From: Allacma fusca
Lineage: Eukaryota > Arthropoda > Collembola > Symphypleona > Sminthuridae
NCBI GenBank assembly: GCA_947179485.1
Contig: OX359246.1
Span: 27,280,001 to 27,344,000, forward strand
DNA: 64,000 nucleotides
Reading direction: 5' to 3'
The notes below the pieces were generated by a model, which did not search any database, was not told the DNA's origin, and worked only from the letters and a program-made list of their open reading frames with translations. This document shows, piece after piece, positions 11,363-23,400 of the stretch. Within the stretch, counting starts at the first letter, position 1. The number at the start of each line of letters is the position of its first letter. Position numbers and translations under genes: made by a program.

Positions 11363-14295
11363 TTGACGCCCGCGTAACAATTGACAGTAACTTCAAAACT
11401 TTCCCTTTCGCCGAACGTAACCAAAGTGTTGACACGACACTGTGGACAAAAAAACACAAAATAATATTTCAAAAATAGCTATTTAATCTATTTCCTTTAC
11501 AGAAGTGAATAGTCATTGGGTATAATGACCAGTTACAAATTATTTGCATTTCTAAAAAAGTGCCAACTATTCATACACAATAATATTCACGTGTACGCAA
11601 AAAATACACGTAACATTATAGCCAATGTTAAAATACACAAATCTTTTCAACACAAATAAATTATTCTTTGAATTTTAAACAATTAAAAAATATATTGAAA
11701 AAATAAATAATGAACCAACAAAAATAGCAAGTACCTTCACAGTTGACTAAAGCCTTCTGAACTTTTTCTTAGACCATTACAAATCTTTCACACCATGGCA
11801 ATGGAAGGGTTGAACAGAAATACTAGTGACGCTTGCATAATAAAAACTAATTATGGTCTAATGACAAGGTCAAGTCAGTTCTAAACAGTTGTCGACTGCT
11901 GGCTGTCTCCGTGCAGCATCTCAGACAGGGCTAAAGTGCAAGGACTAGTTTAATCTTTATTTTTTTTTCCTTAAAAATACTAAATACTACAATTTTATAT
12001 TGAAACATTCCCGCTCTAACAAGGACTGCAAATCTTGAGCTGTCTATCCTCTTGCTCGGATTTTAACACTGAGGGTCAAGGGTCATGAGATAATGCTTCG
12101 TTTATAGTTTATAGCTTCCTAGCATTGACATGTCGACTAAAGATTTAAAATGGCAGGAAATAAACAGCATTTGATAGATCGTAATAATTGTTTTAATCCA
12201 CATTGAGTACCAAAAATAACGTCGGGGTAAAACTCCTGGCCTCAAAATATTTTTGACCGCTTCGTATTATTAGGAAATTTCCTTAATATTTGAGACCTAG
12301 AGCCTTGCACAGGGTGCCAAGAAACGACTGTCCCCTTCCATAGCCCTTATAAGGGTCAACACTAACGAGTATATTCAATTCTCCCTTCTTAGCAAATCTT
12401 TTCCCAGATTTTTCAAAACTTATTTCATCCTGCAAAAACTTCAAAAACTCTGGAATTTTTTAGGAAAACAGAAAATGTCAAGTCAAAAATTCCGGTCTTT
12501 GGAAATGATAACCTGAGACAATAAGGAATCAAAGAAATAACTTTTAATTTGTCAAACCAATTTAAAGTTCTTGTCTCACATTATCCGTTGCGGAGACATC
12601 AATTCTGACGTATAATAACGACAACGACATTAGACTCAAACGAAATTTCCTACAAATGCACCTCTTCAAAATATTTTTATAAATCACAGAGCGGCCATGA
12701 AACAATTGCAAGATCAAAAACTCTCCTTGTCCGCATCTTTTCTCTTGGAGATGAATTCCCCCAAACATGTTCTCTGTTCATTCTTATAGGTCAGGTCCAC
12801 AATTCCGAACGTAGTGACCTGAGTGATAGCTCTGCAGAAAGCCCATACATTTTCCTACTATTTAGCGCCAAAATTTGCTTGAAACAATTAATTGAGCAGG
12901 AAGATGCAAAAATGAACGGCACTATAGTTCAACATTTCCTTTGGTATTGCGGAAATTCCTTGCTGTCCGTTACCCTCCAACAGCTTTTACTACAGCTTGC
13001 TCATTTTTGCTCCGCTCCATGCGTTCATTCTTGCTTCTTTCATAATTAGCCATTTATATGTCTTTTAAAAAAATATGGTAATACAGTTGATAATTTCCGT
13101 AGGTAAATACAGTGCATTTCATGCGTGGGATATGAATGCTTCCCACTATCTGTGTAATAATTGTGGTAGGAATACTAGAGGAGAGAGTCGACCAATCAGC
13201 TGCCGACGAAGAGTGTTAGGCGGGCGTGAGTTTTAGTTCATTTCCAGTTGCAAGAGGGAAGCACAAAATGTGCCTGAGATGTACATAAGCATGCTTACAT
13301 GCTTACCTTAGCGTTTATGGTATTAAGTGTTTTTAAAATTTTATTTGATAAGTATTCAACTTAATTCCCCCAAAAAATAAAAATAATAACCACTTACCAC
13401 TTGGGAGGTTAGCTTGGTTTAATTATTGCCTCTGACTTTGTTAAAGTTTAATAATTATTACACCCTGAAATCATCCCTGGTACATGCAATAGTTATTGTT
13501 GGATGTTCGCGTGGCTCCTAAATTTAAGCAAATATACCGTATTTTCAGTGCTTGAGTGAAAGGAATGAATGAAACCTTTGGAACCCATCATAGAAATGTG
13601 TTATTCTCTTAGGGTCGGCGGGGCTGTCAAAGGGATTTGAAACTGGAAAGAGCAACTTTTTAAAGCTAACCTGCTCATCCAGGAGTACAACAACGACAGC
13701 AATTCATAACTTTATTTAGGGTGTTGGAAATTTGAATATTTTGTGTTAAAATAGTTTCTAAAGGATTTAATGATATTTGAGACATTTCCTTATTTCTACC
13801 TTCATTTAACTTTGAGACTACTATTGCATATATCTCTATTGCGGTATACAGGGTAAAAAGTGGCGGAGTGTTCCTTATATAAATTGTAAGATTTTTAACT
13901 CACTGTTTTTCTTTCGTATTATTATTTTTCTGGATTTTATCAGAAATTAAAATTTTTCTCAAAATTCTAGGAGAGCATTTCCGTGAGTCGGGAAATCACA
14001 AATTGGGGCAGGAGAATTTTTGAAGAACTGGAATTCCGAACCTTCGCTGGACTAGAATTATTATTGTTTCCAAACTTTGAACTACTTATCTTGAAGACAT
14101 TTCTGGAAATTGGAGTAGTTTATAGCTGCGTTGGATATCTTGTAGTTTCAACGGAAACCCCATCAATTGATGAGACCCTGATGAGAAGTAGCCGTCAGAT
14201 CCTCAGAGAAGAGGGAAGAATGACGTAGGATGAGACTAATCGAAGAATAACTGCCCATCCTGGAATCATTATTCCTCTTGGATAATCAAATTGTG
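11363..14295. other. Divergent intergenic region between PNPO and GLCE
   Basis: About 2.9 kb without a convincing coding exon. It holds the likely PNPO 5'UTR exons and promoter (to about 11.9 kb) and, towards GLCE, a less AT-rich stretch near 13180-13280 with a CCAAT box at 13192-13196 that may be the GLCE promoter. Small ORFs at 12562-12768 and 13983-14228 have no family features and were not called. Confidence 0.4.
11857..11893 (-). promoter_or_regulatory. Bipartite motif upstream of PNPO
   Basis: Read on the minus strand: GACAACTGT, 12 nt, then TGACCTTGTCATTAGA. The 16-nt part is identical to that upstream of the GTF3C4-like gene (7357-7372). It lies about 120 nt upstream of the putative 5'UTR donor at 11734. 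Confidence 0.45.
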
Positions 14296-17200
14296 ATGGC
14301 TCGAATGTGCAGTTTGAAAACTTGTTTGTTCTGCTTGATCGGAGTTGTGGTTGCATTTACACTCTTGCTCATCACAAGATTCCAAACTTCCTCTGGGGCA
14401 TTTCATAGAGCTGTATCTCTGGGTTTTAAATCTGGGAAAGTCAGTGGGGTTAGTGTAAAAAAATTATTTGAACACATTAGACCAAGTAATATATTATTTG
14501 GGAATAGTATCAACATTTTTTAATGATCTAAATTTTGATTTGAAATAGGACGATGACATCTCTGCCTACTACCATCATCCCGTGGAGTCCGACCCAAATC
14601 CCCAGCAGCCCCAGGTGGCTGCGGATAAGGAAGAGTCGCATGTATCATCACTGAAGACAGAAAATGTGTATCCTTTTGAGGATGATTTTGTAAGTCAGGA
14701 CAACGAAAATGTCATTCCACTGGAGAAGGCTCGAAATGCAGTCGGAAGGTCGAGTGTGAAAGTTAATGAGGATGACAATGACCCCGTGAGCTATGGGGGT
14801 GGCTACGAAGCTCCAAAGGTTGAAAGTAGTAAAGTGGCGAATAGTAAAAAAGTTCTGAAAAGACCCAGTTCCCTCACGGATATCACTTGTGATGTCAACG
14901 GGGGGAAGTTCACCCTGGAGTGTAAAAAGGATGACAACGAAGTCTACGTTCCTTTTAGTTTTATCCATAAATATTTTGAGGTGAGCTTGGGAATTATTAC
15001 GAAATACAGATATCATTTCGTATTTGAATATTCACTTGAACGCCTTTTTAGTAAATTCCTCATGCGTTGAGCTTGTTATTGTGTGCAGGATAATTAAATG
15101 ATATTTTTATGTATCTTTAGGTATACGGTAAAATGTCTGACGTGGACGACAGTAAATTCATTTGGTTACACAGCAATCCGAAGATATATCGACCAAAGTC
15201 TACCTACGACCCTAAAGGAGTGTTTACATACTTTGAGAACTATAATGTGGAAGTTAGGGATCGTGTCAAGTGTGTCAGTGGAGCCGAAGGTATAAAACAG
15301 CTAATTTTAACCTAAACCATCTGTAAGTAAAGTAATTACTCCTATTTAGCAGTGTTGGTAAATATTGACAACTTGTTCCTATCGGGAGTATCGATCTCGG
15401 TAAAATCAAAGGGAATTATTAGTGATAATTTGATTAGAATCAAAATTTAATGCCAAATTTTAAAGTGCATGACATTAAATTGAGGTACATATTCTAACAA
15501 AGCTTCAAATTTTTGGGTGTGACTTATATTGTACATGCTTTAGGTTGGAGGAAGGTTGATTTCCAGGAGTGCAGCCTCTTAATAGTAGAGAGTTATTTTA
15601 AATATATAATGTTTAACCTCTGTACAGGAGTTCCTATTTCTACGCAATGGGATCGAAATGGTTACTTCTACCCCATTCAAATAGCCCAGTTTGGGTTAGC
15701 TCACTACAGCAAATACAAAGTTGAGGGTAACCCCGAGAGGATTATCCTAGAAAATGGAGATAACGTCAGAGGCAAGTGGACTGTTCATGCCAAGTCTGAT
15801 CTCCTGGTCGTGCCTGAACCATTACATTCATTTAATCACATTCTACAAATTCAACACACTCCAAGTAAGTTACAAGTACATTTTTGAAACAAGTTTTACA
15901 AATGTCCGTAATGTTTTTCCAGTTTGAAATGTGCTTTCAAATGTTATAAATGGAATCTTATATAAAACTTGATAGTTATGATTTACTCTCATTTACTTGT
16001 GTCTACCATTTCAGTCAGTCAGCCCGTGACCATGACAATGAACAACATCAAGTCCAGGTTTCTAGTCCTCAGCTGGGACATGAAGACTGACACGTCTTTG
16101 AGCATAAGTGAGGAAGTTATGAACAACGAAAACTACAATGCTACTCTCACGGCAACATTACGCTACGAAAATCAGCAATATTTTCTTCACTATGTTACTG
16201 CGGATTTTCTTATTACTACTCAGGTACCCGTGTATACATTTATCTAATTAATTATAGGATTTTTAGTGTTCGCTGATACCTTGGGATATTAAAAGGGATT
16301 TAGTTATTTGTAATTTAATTTCTAGAATTTATTTACAATTCGTAAGCATTTAATATTAATGCTGTATAGTCGCAGCATGCATCCAGTTCTCTGAAATCCA
16401 CGTGTCGTTTTATATGAAATTCCTAATTTGTTTTCCATAGGATAACCACATTTACCACGGCCTGGGAAAACGAAGTTTCTCCAAATGGCACCATATAATC
16501 CGTGACTTGGGTGTAGACGTACAGAAAGGAGTGTCGTTATCCTCGCCCCGCCGAGGACAAAAATCTCCAGCAAAAATCCTCAAATCGAAATTAATTCTCG
16601 AGTCCATCTCCATCTCAGTCCCGAATGTCTTAGAAGGCCCTACTGCCCGGCTTTACATTGACAATATGACCCTATCCACGAACGAGCACTTAGCTCAATT
16701 CTTCCAAGCAGCGGACTGGTTCGTGAAGACCCAGGATGAGCGGGGAGGCTGGCCAATCCCTGTCCGTCGGAAGTTCGCCTCAGATTTCTACCCTGTTCTT
16801 GAATCGGGCTGGTATTCTGGCATGGGTCAAGGACATGCTTTGTCCCTACTATCTCGAGCATTTGCCCTAACCTCCAAAAGAGAGTATGCGGAAGCTTGCT
16901 CCAGAGCTCTGGAGAAAATCTTCGACCTCCCAGGAACTCAACACGGAGTCCAAGCTGTCTTTGTAGAGAAGTACGTCTGGTACGAAGAATACCCGACGAA
17001 TCCCAGCACATTCGTTCTTAATGGATTTATGTATGCTCTCCTTGGATTGTATGACGTGCAGAGTTTGGAGATTCCGGGGGCTTGGCGGAAGGCCACCCAA
17101 CTCTACAACAGTGGACTCACGTCCTTGAAAACAATGCTACCTCTTTATGACACAGGGAGTGGGACCTTCTATGACTTGAGACACTTCACTGTGACAGGCA

Positions 17201-17349
17201 TTGCTCCGAACCCTGCCCGACTGGACTACCATGTGACACATATCAATCAACTCTTGACCTTTGCTACCTTCGAACAAGACTCTATTTTCTCCACAACTGC
17301 CGAACGCTGGATTGGATACACCCAAGGGGATCGGGCTCCACATAATTAA
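14296..17349 (+). CDS. GLCE: D-glucuronyl C5-epimerase
   Basis: Golgi enzyme turning glucuronic acid into iduronic acid in heparan sulfate chains. Six coding exons: 14296-14439 (or 14448; both donors keep phase 0), 14549-14980, 15121-15289, 15628-15864, 16015-16223, 16441-17349, giving about 699-702 aa (human 617). The N-terminus is a type II signal anchor (LFCLIGVVVAFTLLLI), followed by an acidic, low-complexity stem longer than in human. Catalytic-domain marks: NYNVEVRDRVKC, GYFYPIQIAQFGLAHYSK, KTQDERGGWPIPV, WYEEYPTNPSTFVLNGFMY, TGSGTFYDLRH and LDYHVTHINQL, covering the regions of the tyrosines implicated in catalysis in the human enzyme. The ATG at 14296 is the first in frame before the anchor. 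Confidence 0.95.
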
Positions 17350-20300
17350 ATGTGCTAATTATTAAGTTCTTTTTAATGAATGCTCGAACAAATTAACAAT
17401 TCATCCTGTGATGGTGTTATTACCTGCAGTGAAACTTCTCCTGGATATGGATCTGTCCTTTTGATGGAGCATTATTCGATTTTCTCTAAGCATTAAGCAT
17501 ATCGTCGGTTAAGGAACAAAAGGTTTGGAAAGTAAAGGAGAATATACGGACACTTTTCAGGGACAAAAGTGAGCAATGGGTATGTTCGAAATGCTGAATT
17601 TTGCTGCTTAAAACAGTTCATTATTGAGTTTTAAATCAAACCAAAACCTCGCTTGGAGATACTCAGTTTTTCTTCTGGGCGGAAGATGACCTCTTCATAA
17701 TAGAAGAATTTCCGTATCTAAGAAAATTAATATGAAAGGATTCAACTATATGTCCAGAGCTACTATAGGTTAAAATGAAAGTTAAAATTGAAGAAACCAA
17801 AGGGAAAGTTCCCAATATTATAAAAAAGGAAAACGGTTATGAATTGTTTTCAACTAATGAGTGTCACAATAATAATAATTACAGAATGTTTTACAAGTAT
17901 GGTTATTTGTACTATATATAGGCAGCGTAAAAGTAATCTTCAAGCGTTGTTAAAAGCTAAAAGAAATATTTAAAAAAGCGTCACATTTAATGTCACTGAT
18001 AAACATGTTCAATTTTTTGAATATTTTTGCTTTTAGCAACGCTTGCAATTATTCCACTTTATCCGTCATCCGACGCAATTAAATGTGCTGCTTAATTTTT
18101 TTTTGAAAAGCAGCTAAGCTCCCAAGCTCTCGCAAAGCACTTTTTGATACTCAACCTTTTGATTATCCTTTTGCCAAAATGTGATAAACCCCACTACTCC
18201 CCAAACCACGCTAAATCTAGATAAAAATAAGGAATTAATTCTCGTTGAACATTGTTTAACATGTTTACATAACACGTTGTCATGATTACTTCTTTTTATA
18301 CATAGGCGTAGTAGCAAGCTGTGCTAATTTAATTAGTACTGTTAATCATGAATACTAATTAAATAATTGTTATACAATGATCATTATAAGCAAATTGGAT
18401 TTTCAAAACGTTCCTTGGAGTTTTACCAATATGTAAGGCGATTCCGAAAATAGGTAATTGATGGGAAAATTTTATGTTACACCAGCCATATTGTTTATGT
18501 TGGTTCACGCATTTGTAGTACGTAATTTACATCATGTTGACTACTTGTAGGAGACTTTTAATTAGTGTCAAAGTATCTAGACAGAGTAAAAGGAAATATA
18601 AGCTATTAGTCATTTTGATACGTACAGTATGGTTGTTTTGAAATTAATAAGTAACAAAAGTGTAGCGTTCGTATATAGCTTGCATGTTATAAGTACATTT
18701 CAATAGTTCTATCTAGTCATGTGAGTGTGAGATTTTAGTAAATATAGTATCTTGTAAAATTATGTACACACTAATAATTACTGAAAATTTTCAGTTTAAA
18801 TATTACATTGAACATACATAGGTAGCTAGCCATACAAAGATCTTACAAATATTGAATGATTGTTTGCCCTGTTTTAGTTTATAGTAAAATTGTATATATA
18901 TATATAATAGAGTAGTGAGTGGAAACCAAGAAAGAGTTTATTATTACTGTAGAAATCGTAAGTACTAAAACGGAAGACGAGATTGTCTACTACAGTGTAA
19001 CATAACTGTTTTGAAGTTTTTGTATGCTGGTTTTTTGGCTCTTTATATGAAAGTTTCTCAAAAAATGTCTGGGGATGTGAAGCAAGTGAATAAATGTGGA
19101 AGAATTAACACCATATGCTAAAAACTGTGTTATAGTTTCTAAAATTTTATTTTTTTATATCTATAGAATATTTTGCCTCCCACACACCATGTAAGTTCTC
19201 AGCAATGCTCATATTTTAATCAGGCTTATAATTACACTGGGAGTTCATGTATCAAATTCTTTTATGTACAAAATTATTTTTCCCCTTTGCTCATGCTTAA
19301 TTTCCAATAGGTTTCATTGACAAGTATTTACTGATACTATGACATTTTTAATGCAAATGGTAATATCTGTAAGTGATACAATATGCTGCTTGCAGTATTG
19401 GATTAATTCTAAAAATATACTTTACATATCCCCTTCACGCCGACAAGTGTATACAGTAGTTATAGATAACTAAATAATTATTATAAACATGCATTTATGT
19501 ACAAGTGTTGAATATTAGATACTGTCAACCTGGCCAACCATTTCCATTTTCATATTGATAGAAGTCACTTTGAATTGATACAAATACAAACAAGAGATAG
19601 GAAGGCTCGCACGGATGCGTCTTGATTGTTATATTTACGATCTTGGCTGGAACATTACGATAATTTTTACACAGCCCATATTATCCTGCATCCCACTGTC
19701 TGTTTATTGGAACAGTGCTTGTAAGTAAATATGATTGTGCATAAAATTAAACATTTGGAAATATCATCTCCCAAAACAAATAAAATGCTAAGAACCAGAG
19801 TCAGTGAGCCTTTTATATTAAGGTACATTTGGTCACTTTGTTATTTATAGTCAATGTGCCTGGCCCCAGAAACTGTTTTTGGTACAGCTCATGGCCTAAA
19901 CATGAAATAACAGTCACTTTCTTTTATGAGTAGATACTCCACATCAGGAACATTTTAATTTCCGAAGGTATACATATATACATACAAATGAAATTATTAT
20001 TTATATATATTAGAGCTATATTGTTAGTTTTTTTTCCAGGGTCACCATAATTTACGGAATCTTTTTGAGGCATCCTTTTTACACAGGAGAGGGGAACTGA
20101 TAAGGGCTGGATATTCATAATCAATTACTATCACAGAACTTCCAATAAGTTACTAAATTACTGTTGTCACTCCTATCTCATTCGGTTTGTGTATGCATAG
20201 TTAATGCAATCATCACTTATTAGATTACTTAACAGAGCTTAGTTCCACTTGAAAGTTTCCAGCTCCACATTTATTTTCCCAGGTGGGAATAATAAATTCC

Positions 20301-20483
20301 TTTAGTATTAGACAGAGTGCTGGAGTGAAAGGTCTGACACATATGTATTATCATGAATTAAGTCTGCCGCTGAGATTGTATCTACTTGAATCAAAATAAC
20401 TCTGTTTAAGACTGAGTCCATAAAGATGTGTTTTTAGAATTATTTCAGTTGTAATTGTGGGTGTATCTTGTTAAGTTTATAAT
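17350..20483. other. Intergenic region GLCE to ABCB
   Basis: AT-rich, no coding exon recognised. It contains one inverted-repeat element (17941-18045) and a short (TA)n run near 18893-18906. ORFs at 18114-18317 and 19924-20124 look like chance. Confidence 0.5.
17941..18045. repeat. Inverted-repeat (MITE-like) element
   Basis: Left arm 17941-17976 begins CAAGCGTTGTTAAAAGC; right arm 18013-18045 ends GCTTTTAGCAACGCTTG, its near-perfect reverse complement. Similarity continues inwards through AAATATT, with a loop of roughly 35 nt. The shape fits a small foldback or MITE; no target-site duplication was confirmed. Confidence 0.55.
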
Positions 20484-23400
20484 ATGAAGCCGAAGTCTGG
20501 AAGTGAGAAAGTCCCTTTGCTCTTGAATGGGTCCGATATTAAAAAGAAAGACTCCTACGGTGGCACAAATAATGATCAAGTCGTTTTTAGAAGGTAAACT
20601 CAAGAAAGTGTAACCGAATCGAAGGAGTAAGTCTAAATGTGAAAATATAGGGGAAAAAATTGAAATACTTATTTTAAATGTAACTTTTCAGAGGGCAAAA
20701 ACCGGAACAAAAGGATGCGAAAAAAATTCCCATCGCCAAACTCGTATGTGATTCAATTCTTAGCCAAATTTCAGTTATCTTAGGTTTCGTAATCATTTTT
20801 GTAGATTGTAATATAAATACACGTATTTGACATTTTAAAACTGCTGCAATTCAAAAATTTCTCGAAATTAATAAATTTATATTAAAGCATGTAATGATTA
20901 TGATCCTGGTCCTGTTCTCAAGATAAATATTAGTTCTATTGTACAAATTGCAATTTACACACATGTTTAGATTTTTTTCAAGCACCCATTTGATTACTGA
21001 GTGTTAGATTTTTTCCACTTGACATTTATATAGTACAAGTGCAAAACTTTCTATGTATTTAAATGTGTCGGGCCCGTTTACGGAAGTGTTAATTTTGATA
21101 ACCTATGTGGGTATAATTATTTATATTGGAAACGCTCATAACAATACATATTTGCAATAAAAACCTTTTTCTAGAACACGCTTGTCGAGTGATATTAATC
21201 TTGGTTCTAGAGTATCTACTTGGTTACATTTTGTTATCCCAAATAACTGAACAAAAAATGCTAATTTTAATGTGTGCAGTTCCGTTACGCTACCTACCGG
21301 GACAAAGTAATCCTAATCATTGGAACCATCTTTGCCTTCATCCATGGGGCTGGTACACCTTTCCTAGCTCTAGTCTTTGGTAGTATGACTGACACCTTTA
21401 TTAATCAGTCCATTATGGTATGGTCTTAATACGCTAAAATTCATTCTATTCTAAGAAAATTACTGGCAACTTTAAAAAATATTTAAGATGTATAACTGAG
21501 GATTAACTAAGAATAATTCAATTGTACCAGGGCTTTAAAAATGATACCTCCCTTCCAATGGACCCTATTGATAGAGTCAATGTTCTTCGACAAACTCCGT
21601 TCTTCGGTACTCTGAACGCCATCAGTCCCAGTCTGGTGGATAATTTGCTGTTTGCAGATAACTCAGGGAACTCATCTTCTCCTGAGAGTGCTGTTGTTGA
21701 TGCCCTGACCAAGGACGAATTTGGGGCTTTCATGACCCAGTACGCCTTATATTACGTGTACATTGGTCTCGTCGTCTTTGTGGCCTCCGTCATCCAGGTT
21801 TGTATCCCATGGTTGAAGAAATGTGTCTTGCCCTAATAATATTAATTAGTTTTTTGTTTCTTACAAATTAATTACTTTCGCAGGCCATTTGCTGGGAATG
21901 GTCCTGTGAGAGGCAGACATACAGGCTTCGGCAAGAATTTTTCTACCAAGTCATTCGACAGGAGATTGGATGGTTTGACAATCATCAGAGCGGAGATTTG
22001 GCCATAAAGCTATCAGAGTAAGAATTATTTTAAGGATTATAGAATTTTACGCGTAAATATTTTTGAAATGCTTAGTACATTAATATTTAAAAGTATTCTC
22101 ACCCTAATTGGTTCTGGGTTTGGTGCTTTAAGAGGTGTGACTGCTTCAATCTTCCTTTAATTTAATTTGAAACTCTTACAGTGATTTGGAGAGAGTTCGA
22201 GAAGGAATAGGTCACAAGTTCAGCATGGTCATTCAATACATCTGCACATTTTTGGCGGGATTCGGAGTAGGTTTTTTCACTAGTTGGCAATTGACATTGG
22301 TAATACTAGCACTCACACCTTTGCTAGCTGGTACTTCCGCCTTTACAGGACGGGTAAGCATTTATTTTAAAAATAAATACAAAATTCCGGAGACTTGAAA
22401 AGGATAATTGCTCGTGATTGTAAAGGAGATGAGATTAACAAGAAATAATTTTTGTAACAGTTAATTGCTACTCAGTCTGCTCGAGAGCAGCAGAAATACG
22501 GGAAAGCTGGAGCAGTGGCTGAAGAAGTTCTGTCCTGTATAAAAACTGTGGCTTCATTTGGTCTAGAGCAACAGGAAATAGAAAGGTACAGAGTTTTGCC
22601 TATGTCTTATAAAATACAAACTACTTTCGTAAATTGTGCTTGATTTAATTTAAAATTTGACTATGGGTAATTTAAAGGTACGAGAAAGCACTTTTGGAAG
22701 GAAGAGTTCTGGCAATAAAAAAGTACCACATCATGGCCGTTGGGATCGCCATAGTGTTTTTTGTCATGTACGGCTCTTACGCGCTTGCTTTCTGGTACGG
22801 CTGCGAACTTCTGATCAAAGGACAGCTCACACCAGGAGATGTCTTTACTGTTTTCTTCAGCGTTCTTGTGGGTGCATTTGCGCTAGGAAATGCTGTCCCA
22901 TTTGTGTCTACCATCGCCATTGCTCAAGGCTCTGGAGCTGTAGTTTTTGAAGTTATAGATTCTGAGCCGAACATCGACCCATATAGCAAAGAGGGCTATG
23001 TACCAGACAGGATTGAGGGTAAAATTCAATTCAAGGGATTGAATTTCGCCTACCCTTCCAGACCTACCGTGAAGGTTTCTACAATACATTTATCCCTCCA
23101 TGAGATGAATTTCCCTGGTCTTAAATCAATTAGAAGGTTAAAATTTTTGAAACTTTTATAAACACTTGTAGATTCTGGAGAATTTTGATTTGGACATCGA
23201 GCCAGGGAAAACAGTTGCTATAGTTGGACCAAGTGGAGCCGGCAAGAGTACAATTGTTAGCTTGATTTTGAGGTTCTACGATCCAGTACAAGGTAGTGTA
23301 CTACTGGACGGATATGACGTGAGGCTACTCAATCTAGCATGGCTCCGACACCATATCGGGGTCGTATCTCAGGAACCAGTCCTATTCTCGGGAACCATCT

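Noticed and set aside
12562-12768. 68-codon minus-strand ORF upstream of GLCE
   Set aside because: No family features, no ATG context of note and no neighbouring exons in phase.
13983-14228. ORF just upstream of the GLCE start
   Set aside because: Begins at a non-ATG codon and is likely GLCE 5'UTR; no conserved motif.
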